DNA of 48,307 nt, taken from IMG/VR virus record IMGVR_UViG_3300021559_000056, positions 1 to 48,307 of that record; one strand, given 5' to 3'. The notes beneath the pieces were generated by a model. That model was not told the origin of the DNA. It worked only from the letters and a program-made list of their open reading frames with translations, and did not search any database. This document shows positions 6,174 to 11,998 of this stretch, one piece after another. A program made the position numbers and the translations under genes. Every line of letters begins with the position of its first letter. Position 1 is the first letter of the stretch. This stretch comes from a virus.

Positions 6174-6666
6174 GTTTCACCGCCTCGTAAGTCGCTGCGC
6201 TGCTGCCCGACCGCGTGGTTCCGCGTCCTACTTTCACCAGATGCCCGCTGCACTTCAGGTCTGACACCCTCGCAGAGCATGTCTGGTGCGCGATGCCCGT
6301 GCCGTCCTCGCACTGCTCGCACGTCGAGCCGGGGTGCTTCAGGAACCAGTTATAGATGAGCGAGGCTTGCAGCGTCTTGGCTAACGGCGTGGGATTGGCT
6401 GCCTCGGATTCTGGGTTGCCCTTGTGCCTTCGGGCGGTGATGTCGCGTTTCTTCGGCGTGAATAGGCGTTTTATTTTCTCCGCCTCACCCGCTGTCTTTC
6501 CGCGTTCCCATTCGTTTGTAAATTCGCGCGTAGAGAAAATTCTGAAATGGCAGTTAGTTTTGTTCGGCCCGTTAAGTCCGCAGTCGTGGCCCATGCGGTA
6601 TGCATATTGCAGCCAATCTTCGGTAGTTGTCGCAGGCTTGAAGCGCATATCGAGCTGAGTGGTCAC
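6160..6666 (-). CDS. RMF-like domain fused to winged helix
   Basis: 168 residues from GTG 6666 (GTGA overlap; GGAGCG upstream). Residues about 18–62 (YAYRMGHDCGLNGPNKTNCH, then a REF...EWERGKTAGE segment) match the ribosome modulation factor/CrpP-like pattern G-x-x-x-G-x-x-G-x-x-x-x-x-C...W..G. Residues about 100–165 look like a winged helix with a Cys pair (CEQCEDG) in the wing region. RMF in bacteria dimerises ribosomes; whether this phage protein acts on ribosomes or on DNA is open. It overlaps the methyltransferase by 14 bases. Confidence 0.6.
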   Translation of the reverse strand: MTTQLDMRFKPATTTEDWLQYAYRMGHDCGLNGPNKTNCHFRIFSTREFTNEWERGKTAGEAEKIKRLFTPKKRDITARRHKGNPESEAANPTPLAKTLQASLIYNWFLKHPGSTCEQCEDGTGIAHQTCSARVSDLKCSGHLVKVGRGTTRSGSSAATYEAVKRASS

Positions 6667-6809
6667 CGTACACGCTCCAACTTGCATCCACACAAGTGAC
6701 AGCGTTTTCTCTTCGGCTCGTAATACCAAGTATCAGAACAGCCTGTGCATTCCATCAAGTAGAACGTGAATCTGCCGCGCCGAACAATCAAGGCTTCTCG
6801 TACGCTCAT
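6663..6809 (-). CDS. Small zinc-ribbon protein
   Basis: 48 residues from ATG 6809, preceded by GAGGATACA. Cysteine pairs CTGC near residue 20 and CHLC near residue 36 form a complete CxxC...CxxC ribbon in a basic protein. The start region is a near copy of the one at 7181. Because of an eight-base C run at 6824–6831 the upstream gene is also in frame with it. Confidence 0.65.
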   Translation of the reverse strand: MSVREALIVRRGRFTFYLMECTGCSDTWYYEPKRKRCHLCGCKLERVR

Positions 6810-6837
6810 TGTATCCTCACCATCCCCCCCCACCGTC
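6804..6837. repeat. Duplicated start-site context, copy 1
   Basis: About 34 bases nearly identical to 7176–7208. Each copy holds the end of one gene, the ribosome site GAGGATACA and the ATGAGCG start of a zinc-ribbon gene. This copy has a run of eight C where the other has CCCTCCC, a one-base length difference. Confidence 0.8.
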
Positions 6838-7010
6838 CGAACCGCTTTCAAATCTTTCTGCGGCCACCACGTCCAAATTTCTCTGTACTCATACTTGGGA
6901 TAGCCTGACTTTGCCTTGATTGTGCGGCGCTCAGTTATTTGAAAAGTATGGTCGTAGCCTCTCGCCTGAACCCAATCTCCCGTCTTAAATTTCGGCGCTC
7001 GCGCAATCAT
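6806..7010 (-). CDS. Small hypothetical protein, probably frameshifted at a G8 run
   Basis: ATG 7010 starts MIARAPKFKTGDWVQARGYD, a beta-rich segment like small KOW/SH3-type phage proteins. As written, the frame runs on without a stop into the zinc-ribbon gene, ending at 6663 (115 residues). If the eight-G run (minus strand, 6831–6824) were seven, it would end at 6806 with VGGMVRIQ, parallel to VGGMARIQ at the end of the upstream neighbour. The end given here assumes that repair. Sequencing error, real fusion or phase variation are all possible. Confidence 0.5.
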
Positions 7011-7025
7011 TCTTGCCCCCAAAAC

Positions 7026-7181
7026 TTAACGCTTCCCCCCACCGCCCTTCTGTTTAAGTTTTGGCCCCACAGGTCCACCGCAGCGGCCGCACGGTTTACG
7101 CTCCGCAAGAGATGCTTCGCTGCGATAGCCTTTGAAAGTGCAGACCAAACACTTCACGCGATATTTCATGCGGTCGCTCAT
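7026..7181 (-). CDS. Small zinc-ribbon protein
   Basis: 51 residues from ATG 7181 (ATGA overlap, GAGGATACA ribosome site). Cysteine pairs CLVC and CGRC, about 20 residues apart, make a complete zinc ribbon, followed by a Gly/Lys-rich tail. Function unknown; nucleic-acid binding is plausible from the basic charge. Confidence 0.65.
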   Translation of the reverse strand: MSDRMKYRVKCLVCTFKGYRSEASLAERKPCGRCGGPVGPKLKQKGGGGKR

Positions 7182-7208
7182 TGTATCCTCGCCATCCCTC
7201 CCACTGTC
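7176..7208. repeat. Duplicated start-site context, copy 2
   Basis: Counterpart of 6804–6837. Here the sequence CCCTCCC keeps the upstream gene in a frame that stops at 7178, giving the usual ATGA overlap. Confidence 0.8.
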
Positions 7209-7423
7209 TTGACCTGCGGGGAAACCAGTTCGTAAATCCTTCTGCGCTGCTCGCACCGCGCGCAATAGTCGTGCATATCCGGCACCTCTGCCCTGCATGT
7301 CCGGCAGAACACCTTGGGCTTCATCTGCTGGATCAGAAACAGCTGCACCAGCTTCAGCAACTCCTCCAGCTGCGGAGGGAAGGTGTAGGTGAGGCGGTTT
7401 CGCCTTGTGATTCGTTGGGTCAT
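7178..7423 (-). CDS. Zinc-ribbon protein with hydrophobic helix
   Basis: 81 residues from ATG 7423; an in-frame ATG at 7519 would add 32 residues but gives a shadow-like sequence. It contains a Leu-rich helix (LEELLKLVQLFLIQQM) followed by CRTC...CARC, a zinc ribbon with the second pair about 13 residues later. Ends VKTVGGMARIQ. Function unknown. Confidence 0.6.
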   Translation of the reverse strand: MTQRITRRNRLTYTFPPQLEELLKLVQLFLIQQMKPKVFCRTCRAEVPDMHDYCARCEQRRRIYELVSPQVKTVGGMARIQ

Positions 7424-7476
7424 TTTCTCGGCACCGCAGAGAGCCGACGTTGAGTCCGTGTCGCTTTTAACGCCAT
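7420..7476 (-). CDS. Tiny basic ORF (18 residues)
   Basis: ATG 7476 follows GGAGAGCC and its TGA overlaps ATG 7423. Reads MALKATRTQRRLSAVPRK. It partly fills the otherwise unassigned stretch 7424–7554, where nothing else convincing is seen. Weak. Confidence 0.2.
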   Translation of the reverse strand: MALKATRTQRRLSAVPRK

Positions 7477-7554
7477 CGGCTCTCCACAAGTGCATCCAAC
7501 GCAGCGCAAGGGATTTCATTCGCTGCTAGCTTGCTCGTCAATCGTGCCGACGAG

Positions 7555-7872
7555 TCAAGATTCCACTTCCTCTGCTGCAAGAATCTTATCCAACTCCGTA
7601 TCTGCTAGCGCTTCGGCCCATGCGCGTTCCATCAGCGTCAGCATAAAAGCCTTGTTCCGCACCTTGCGGAAGATTCGGTCTTTGTGTCCCTCAAGCCTAG
7701 CGCACAAATCAGGGTCTCCGGTGACGAGCACGAATTTCTCTTTGCGCTTACCATTCTTGATTCTCTCTGCCTGCGAAACCGTCACGTCCTCGAAGAAGCA
7801 GTTGTGGTCGCCTTCACCCTTTACTTCGACATCGTGCTTGAGGCGCTCCAGCAACATGCGCTTAGTGGGCAT
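7555..7872 (-). CDS. Hypothetical early protein
   Basis: 105 residues from ATG 7872, overlapping the end of the preceding gene by 11 bases. Begins MPTKRMLLERLKHDVEVKGE and is charged and helical. The segment EKFVLVTGDPDLCARLEGHK might be a small alpha/beta fold. No family recognised. Confidence 0.6.
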   Translation of the reverse strand: MPTKRMLLERLKHDVEVKGEGDHNCFFEDVTVSQAERIKNGKRKEKFVLVTGDPDLCARLEGHKDRIFRKVRNKAFMLTLMERAWAEALADTELDKILAAEEVES

Positions 7873-8053
7873 AGGGCGTAAGCTCCGATTCGTAAGCGAA
7901 TCCCGAAAGGTAGTGCGCACCAACGAACTTGTAGGCGTAAATCATCCGCGAGTACGGTTGCAAACTAACAATCTCAACCTCGCGCGGCGCATCACCGCTG
8001 TTCTCCCGCACGAACATTAGCCGCTGCCCGACTTGGTACTTCGGCTCCGTCAC
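7862..8053 (-). CDS. Small hypothetical protein
   Basis: 63 residues from GTG 8053 (GTGA overlap). VTEPKYQVGQRLMFVREN followed by REVEIVSLQPYSRM suggests an all-beta SH3/KOW-like fold, similar in feel to the product at 7010. Function unknown. Confidence 0.6.
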   Translation of the reverse strand: MTEPKYQVGQRLMFVRENSGDAPREVEIVSLQPYSRMIYAYKFVGAHYLSGFAYESELTPYAH

Positions 8054-8982
8054 GCTGATTTCACCGTCAGGTCTTTCACGGTTATGCCTTTGTCGCGGCA
8101 AGTGTCGTACAGCTTCGGCAGAACATCGTGCCGGATGAGCCGATGATTCTCTTTACCCGGAATGGCGTTGGGAATCGCGCGCTTCGCTCCAATGGCTTGG
8201 AGAGAAGATAGCGGACCGGTAATTTCTACATCCTTGTCCGGGTAGCCAACGATGAAAATCACCTTTTGGGCGTCTATGCCAGAAGCGCTAGGGGCCGTTT
8301 TGCGGCGTTGCTGCGCTTCGGCCAACTTACGACGCCCGACTTCTTGCGCCGCTCCCGTAGACCCCCTTTCCGTCATTTCTTCGGCAGGTGTAGGCTCATA
8401 TCCAGCTAGGACAGGTACGAAGGCTAGGACGTTCCGCAGCGCCTTGGCGCACGCCCTGGTCTGAGCCATGCTCTTGAGCTGATACATGGGCTTCGATTTC
8501 CAGTTCTGCTCGTCCTTGAGGCACATCGCCTCGGCTCCTGATATTTCAAGTCCAGTATCGGTGCGAACAGCTACAGCTCGCGCCTCGAATCCCATGATGT
8601 CGCCATACTCAACGAGCGTAGTGGAAACCACCTTCGCTGCGATGCCGTAGAAGCGCCCGACCGTCTGCCAGTCCTCGAAGGTGAGGTAGGTCTTGCCGTT
8701 GAATCTGACCTTGTCGGGCTTCGATTCGATGACTTCCTGCAACGCCTTCGCAGCGCGCTGCGCCTCGGCCAGTACAATCCCAGGCTCCCGCGCCACATGC
8801 AAATCGGTTGTCTGCGCTAACGGAACTATTTCTGTTCGGACAGAGGATTCGACAACTTCCGCGTCCACATATTCCCGGTGATTTTCCTCTGTTCGTCCGC
8901 TGCCTGGAAGATGGCCCGGAGCGCCTCCGCTCCCTTGCATATCGCTTGCTGCGTTTCCGCTTCCTCGGTCTTTGTCATTCAC
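8050..8982 (-). CDS. Putative recombination/annealing-type early protein
   Basis: 310 residues from ATG 8982. After a Gly-rich N-terminus, residues about 80–205 hold KTYLTFEDWQTVGRFYGI and later KSMAQTRACAKALRNVLAF with AGYEPTPAEEM, a signature I associate with a phage and plasmid family sitting in single-strand annealing or DNA-metabolism loci (Erf/RecT-like neighbourhoods). The C-terminal 90 residues are a separate small domain. The assignment rests on these motifs and on the early position; no enzymatic residue is identified. Confidence 0.4.
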   Translation of the reverse strand: MNDKDRGSGNAASDMQGSGGAPGHLPGSGRTEENHREYVDAEVVESSVRTEIVPLAQTTDLHVAREPGIVLAEAQRAAKALQEVIESKPDKVRFNGKTYLTFEDWQTVGRFYGIAAKVVSTTLVEYGDIMGFEARAVAVRTDTGLEISGAEAMCLKDEQNWKSKPMYQLKSMAQTRACAKALRNVLAFVPVLAGYEPTPAEEMTERGSTGAAQEVGRRKLAEAQQRRKTAPSASGIDAQKVIFIVGYPDKDVEITGPLSSLQAIGAKRAIPNAIPGKENHRLIRHDVLPKLYDTCRDKGITVKDLTVKSA

Positions 8983-9214
8983 TTTGCTCCTCCAGTTGGT
9001 CTAGTAAATCTTCGATGGCTTCTTGCTCGGTTGCTCCATGCCCGTGGGCGCAGTTCGAAACGTAGCTTCCGCGTTCGTAGTCGTAATCCGCGTCATAGAT
9101 GTTGCTATCTATGGCGCTCCAGTCGAACCCGCGAAACGGAATCGGGGGATAATCGAAGCTCGTATGCAGGTCGATAACTTCGCGCGTCGCAAGCAAAGAG
9201 AGTGGGCGTGTCAT
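8975..9214 (-). CDS. Hypothetical acidic protein
   Basis: 79 residues from ATG 9214 (ATGA overlap; GAGGAGGAC ribosome site). Begins MTRPLSLLATREVIDLHTSF, has an aromatic/acidic middle (DSNIYDADYDYE) and ends with an acidic helix (EQEAIEDLLDQLEEQSE). The last part resembles the small phage proteins that end in ATEQEAIEDL; DNA-mimic behaviour is possible but unproven. Confidence 0.6.
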   Translation of the reverse strand: MTRPLSLLATREVIDLHTSFDYPPIPFRGFDWSAIDSNIYDADYDYERGSYVSNCAHGHGATEQEAIEDLLDQLEEQSE

Positions 9215-9357
9215 ACGTCCTCCTCGATGTCCGCTGGGTTCCGGCACCAGCAAGCGCAATATTCCTTTTCGCAGAAGTCGTGGTGCCGCTCGGCGCACAT
9301 CTCACAAATTTGTGGCGTGTTCTGGTCGCGCTGAATCAATTCGTCCTCGTAGGACAT
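9211..9357 (-). CDS. Small Cys-rich protein
   Basis: 48 residues from ATG 9357 (CGGAGGCGTC upstream). Cysteines in CEMC, FCEKEYCACWC give six potential ligands plus HH. Probably a compact zinc-binding peptide; function unknown. Confidence 0.6.
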   Translation of the reverse strand: MSYEDELIQRDQNTPQICEMCAERHHDFCEKEYCACWCRNPADIEEDV

Positions 9358-9509
9358 GACGCCTCCGGTAGTAGGTGCTCAGTCTCCTTCCACAAATCTG
9401 CCTCTGTGCGTTGCCGCAGCATCTCATCGAGGCAATCAAAGAATCCTTCCATGTAGCCTTCGGCGCGTGCATGGGCCAGTTGCGCTGCGAGTTCCTTTGC
9501 GTTGCTCAC
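9336..9509 (-). CDS. Small hypothetical protein
   Basis: 57 residues from GTG 9509 (GTGA overlap). Reads VSNAKELAAQLAHARAEGYM and continues as an amphipathic helical protein. It overlaps the next gene by 22 bases. No family recognised. Confidence 0.55.
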   Translation of the reverse strand: MSNAKELAAQLAHARAEGYMEGFFDCLDEMLRQRTEADLWKETEHLLPEASCPTRTN

Positions 9510-9931
9510 GGATTTTTACTCTCTATAGAACGGATGTAATCGAAGGCTTGCCTAGTAGTCTCAAATCTTTTACAGACGCCGTGATTAAAGGCACACCCTT
9601 GACTTTCGCCAGCCTGACCGCTGCCAACGACATCAGCAACCTGTACTCCATCGGAATCATAGAGCGCACAGTTAATACTTCCGCATCGCCAGTGATACCC
9701 TGAAATCTCTGGTGGATGCCAATAAGCGCTGCACCCCACCACCAGCGCAGCCAGAATCCCGAGTAAAACGAACAGCAGGCAAATCCCCGCCGTGCGCGCC
9801 GTCGCTTCCATGCGCCTGTCGTGCAGCGTTTCTCCCCAGCCATCGCAATATTTGCAGGCATAGTCGCCCGAGACTCCCTTGCAATTGGGGCACGGTTCGC
9901 GCCTGAGCACATTCTGTTTAACAGCTATCAC
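9506..9931 (-). CDS. DnaJ-like zinc knuckle plus transmembrane protein
   Basis: 141 residues from GTG 9931, with GGAGGAAGCC directly upstream. Residues 14–33 (CPNCKGVSGDYACKYCDGWG) copy one half of the DnaJ cysteine-rich repeat CxxCxGxG. A transmembrane helix follows at about 48–68 (ICLLFVLLGILAALVVG), then a Cys-containing outer domain of about 70 residues. It could tether a thiol/zinc knuckle at the inner membrane with the C-terminal half in the periplasm. Function unknown. Confidence 0.65.
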   Translation of the reverse strand: MIAVKQNVLRREPCPNCKGVSGDYACKYCDGWGETLHDRRMEATARTAGICLLFVLLGILAALVVGCSAYWHPPEISGYHWRCGSINCALYDSDGVQVADVVGSGQAGESQGCAFNHGVCKRFETTRQAFDYIRSIESKNP

Positions 9932-10041
9932 GGCTTCCTCCAGTCAACGCGCTTACATCGCGGGCACTGGACAGGTTCCTTCACTCTCGGAACCCATATT
10001 GCGCCACATTGATGGCACGTCTTTGCTGTCCACTGTTTCAT
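9928..10041 (-). CDS. Zinc-ribbon peptide, first gene of the early operon
   Basis: 37 residues from ATG 10041. Reads MKQWTAKTCHQCGAIWVPR and later CPRCKR: a complete CxxC...CxxC ribbon in a basic peptide. It starts only a few bases after the predicted transcription start, so its message is nearly leaderless. It ends in a GTGA overlap with the next gene. Confidence 0.65.
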   Translation of the reverse strand: MKQWTAKTCHQCGAIWVPRVKEPVQCPRCKRVDWRKP

Positions 10042-10050
10042 TTCTCGCGT

Positions 10051-10080
10051 AGTTTATTATTATTACCCTGAACTTGTCAA
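10051..10080 (-). promoter_or_regulatory. Early promoter with consensus -35
   Basis: TTGACA (10080–10075), a perfect -35, then an 18-base AT-rich spacer and TAAACT (10056–10051); TAATAA at 10059–10054 with a 15-base spacer is the alternative -10. Transcription would start near 10044–10047, just before ATG 10041. Confidence 0.65.
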
Positions 10081-10111
10081 GAAAATAATGCGTCTATTTT
10101 TGTTACCGGAT

Positions 10112-10126
10112 GGGTAGTTCCTACCC
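10112..10126. promoter_or_regulatory. GGGTAG dyad between operator and early promoter
   Basis: GGGTAG-TTC-CTACCC, a 6-bp-arm inverted repeat. A further GGGTAG at 10134–10139 can pair with the same CTACCC, and both belong to direct repeats GATGGGTAG (10109–10117 and 10131–10139). Likely a protein-binding site upstream of the early -35. Confidence 0.5.
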
Positions 10127-10159
10127 CGAAGATGGGTAGAAATGTTACATCTAGGAAGG

Positions 10160-10180
10160 TATGTAACAAAATGTTACATA
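10160..10180. promoter_or_regulatory. Operator-like 9-bp palindrome
   Basis: TATGTAACA-AAA-TGTTACATA is a perfect dyad with 9-bp arms. A third half-site, TGTTACAT, lies at 10143–10150. The spacing from the early -35 (80 to 100 bases upstream) suggests a regulator-binding cluster. No obvious repressor gene lies beside it. Confidence 0.65.
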
Positions 10181-10488
10181 GGTTTGGTAAGTGCCGTGCT
10201 ATCTTTCTTATAGGTTTTGAAGTAGAAGTGCCTCTCTCTTGGTGTTGAAGGTGGGTTGAAACAACTCAGAAGTCAACGGTGGTACGGGTTGGCAGGAAGT
10301 CCATCGAAGCGAATCTCTCTGAAAATTTCGCGCGACACAAATGTTCGCACAGGCAGCTTGGCCACCGAAATTAGGCCGAAGCGGTTTTCTCTCCGCTCCC
10401 GTTCTCCCAGGGTGCTGCCCATGCGAAGGTCGAAGGCAAGAGAGGCGGCGGGGAAGTGACCGCCCCTCGCCCCTACTGGAGGGAAACT
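10181..10488. other. Rest of control region; no confident gene
   Basis: About 300 bases between the operator cluster and the last late gene. A 67-codon plus-strand ORF (10256–10459, Arg/Ser-rich) and a 49-codon minus-strand ORF (10273–10422) are present but neither has a good ribosome site. A GC-rich imperfect inverted repeat just after the late gene (about 10440–10475) lacks a U-run and is not called a terminator. An origin could lie here; nothing in the sequence proves it. Confidence 0.4.
10273..10422 (-). CDS. Weak ORF in the control region
   Basis: 49 residues from ATG 10422, reading MGSTLGERERRENRFGLISV and then basic, strand-like sequence. No ribosome site. The frame is open upstream to the TAG of the preceding late gene, so it could only be reached by its own start or by stop readthrough. 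Confidence 0.2.
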   Translation of the reverse strand: MGSTLGERERRENRFGLISVAKLPVRTFVSREIFREIRFDGLPANPYHR

Positions 10489-10980
10489 CTACGAAATTTC
10501 GCTGATTGTGCCGCCAGTCGGCAGGTTAGACGCAACCGGCGCGACGATGGGCACGTTTAGCGGAGTAAGTTTCAGCGGCGTCGGGAAGTCCGGCCCGCTG
10601 ACCGTGCAGGCCAGATTCAGACTGCCGGGGCTGCCTGCCGGTGCGCTCCCCTGCAAGTCCGACGCTGGCGTGGATACCACGACTTTCGTCGGGTCGCCAC
10701 CGGGGTCTGCGGAAAGCACTGCGGACGGGTCATCTGACGCGAAGCTGATTTTGTCTGCGGCGGGCACAACGGAACCTGCCGGTGAAAAAGTGGCCTGAAA
10801 AACATCCGATGTTCCTGCTTGAATCTTTCCATCTGTTCGCGGCATTCCATTTTCTCCTAATTGAGTGATTGTGCCCCCGCTAGGGAGCGTAGTTTGGTGC
10901 TTGCCCGCCAGCACCCGCAGCCAGTAGGCAATCTCGTGTAGTACGTGGATGAGGCGGTGTTCAAACTCAGACAGCTGCAT
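10489..10980 (-). CDS. Ig-like virion-associated protein, possibly a gene fusion
   Basis: 163 residues from ATG 10980. Residues 1–35 form a helix (MQLSEFEHRLIHVLHEIAYW). Residues 46 onward (MPRTDGKIQAGTSDVFQATF) form a beta-rich, Ser/Thr/Pro-rich domain like those of phage decoration proteins. The second part has its own AGGAGAAAATGGA-ATG start at about position 10845, and both parts end in the same pattern (LPSGGTITQL and LPTGGTISEI). This suggests two genes joined in frame. Last gene of the late operon. Confidence 0.6.
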   Translation of the reverse strand: MQLSEFEHRLIHVLHEIAYWLRVLAGKHQTTLPSGGTITQLGENGMPRTDGKIQAGTSDVFQATFSPAGSVVPAADKISFASDDPSAVLSADPGGDPTKVVVSTPASDLQGSAPAGSPGSLNLACTVSGPDFPTPLKLTPLNVPIVAPVASNLPTGGTISEIS

Positions 10981-11155
10981 TGAGCCACTCCCTGAGCGCC
11001 GGAGTTACGATGTCGATGAGCTTTTGCGCTGTAATGGCCTTCGCTGCTGCGGTCGGAGAATTAATCAGGATGCTCTTGACGCCTTCCGTGCCAGCCGTAA
11101 TCCAGAGGCTCACCGTTCCATCCGTGCTGGTCAGCGTGATGGTCTTGTCAAACAT
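10967..11155 (-). CDS. Small hypothetical protein
   Basis: 62 residues from ATG 11155. Begins MFDKTITLTSTDGTVSLWIT, a beta-rich N-terminus, followed by an amphipathic helix. It overlaps both neighbours slightly. No family recognised. Confidence 0.6.
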   Translation of the reverse strand: MFDKTITLTSTDGTVSLWITAGTEGVKSILINSPTAAAKAITAQKLIDIVTPALREWLNAAV

Positions 11156-11429
11156 CCCTGCCCTCTCCGTCCGGGTCGATGGTTGCAGCCGTGTCCACCG
11201 TCGCGTTCATTACCGATGCAGCGGCTATAGCGACCACCTTGGGACTGCCGCTGTGAAAGAGCTTGTGGAACGCCCATGCGAACGCCTTGACGGCCTCAGG
11301 CCCTACGACGCTGAGTAGCGTCCCACCGACTTCCAGGGGAATGCTGGCTGGGGAAGGAATCGCCCCTAGCTGCTCGGCAATGGCTCCGACTTCCGCCACT
11401 ATCGCTTCGGCTTTGGATTCTCCGCTCAC
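11148..11429 (-). CDS. Hypothetical helical protein
   Basis: 93 residues from GTG 11429, which overlaps the lipoprotein stop (GTGA); a TTG at 11456 would add nine. Reads VSGESKAEAIVAEVGAIAEQ; an Ala/Val-rich middle (VVGPEAVKAFAWAFHKLF) may touch membrane. Placed after the lysis genes; function unknown. Confidence 0.55.
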   Translation of the reverse strand: MSGESKAEAIVAEVGAIAEQLGAIPSPASIPLEVGGTLLSVVGPEAVKAFAWAFHKLFHSGSPKVVAIAAASVMNATVDTAATIDPDGEGRDV

Positions 11430-11998
11430 TGCAACCCCGGTCCTAGAGTTCCACAATAACCAAGTTCAGCCAAGGCAACAACATCACTGCAATTCACAAT
11501 CCGCATTCGTGGTGTTCCCGAAAGTGTGACTGCTGCGGGCAGAACTTTGTCCCGAAGGTCTTGCAATTCCTCTGCGCTCGGAGCTGGCCCGACGACGGGA
11601 GTACTGAATGCGACCCAGATGTTCACAGCCGCGACAATTCCAGTGACGATTAGTTGTACGCGCGCTTGAGATTTTCCGCTCAGGACTCGCAACTGTGCTA
11701 GCTCGGCAGGACTCAGCAGCCCGCTAGCGAAGATAGTGAAACACGATTGCACGCGTCCCTTGGTGCCCATCACAGTCGGGACGGTCGAGATGCACTGCGC
11801 GAGCTGGTTATCGAGCGTCACGGCCAGTGCCGCGAATTGCGTGGCTGGCAACTGGTCTTGCGCGGGAAGGTCAGGAATCGTTACGCGGAAGGTGTCGATG
11901 ATGGCAGCGATAACACGCTGGGTTGTGGCAGCCGATTGTGCGTTGCATCCGGCAAAAAGTAGAACTACGAGGCCCACGGCGAGAAGTTTCTTTTTCAT
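11426..11998 (-). CDS. Putative lipoprotein after the endolysin
   Basis: 190 residues from ATG 11998, overlapping the endolysin stop (ATGA). MKKKLLAVGLVVLLFAGCNA is a textbook lipoprotein signal with lipobox LFAGC. The mature part is Ala/Val-rich and helical. A lipoprotein right after an endolysin could be the outer-membrane spanin partner, but at about 170 mature residues it is longer than usual o-spanins; an outer-membrane adhesin or immunity role is equally possible. Confidence 0.6.
   Translation of the reverse strand: MKKKLLAVGLVVLLFAGCNAQSAATTQRVIAAIIDTFRVTIPDLPAQDQLPATQFAALAVTLDNQLAQCISTVPTVMGTKGRVQSCFTIFASGLLSPAELAQLRVLSGKSQARVQLIVTGIVAAVNIWVAFSTPVVGPAPSAEELQDLRDKVLPAAVTLSGTPRMRIVNCSDVVALAELGYCGTLGPGLQ

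Noticed and set aside
10256-10459. Plus-strand ORF (67 codons) in the control region, considered as a repressor gene
   Set aside because: Arg/Ser-rich, no helix-turn-helix, TTG start with poor ribosome site; no better than chance.
10435-10480. GC-rich inverted repeat after the last late gene as terminator
   Set aside because: Imperfect stem and no U-run; not enough to call.
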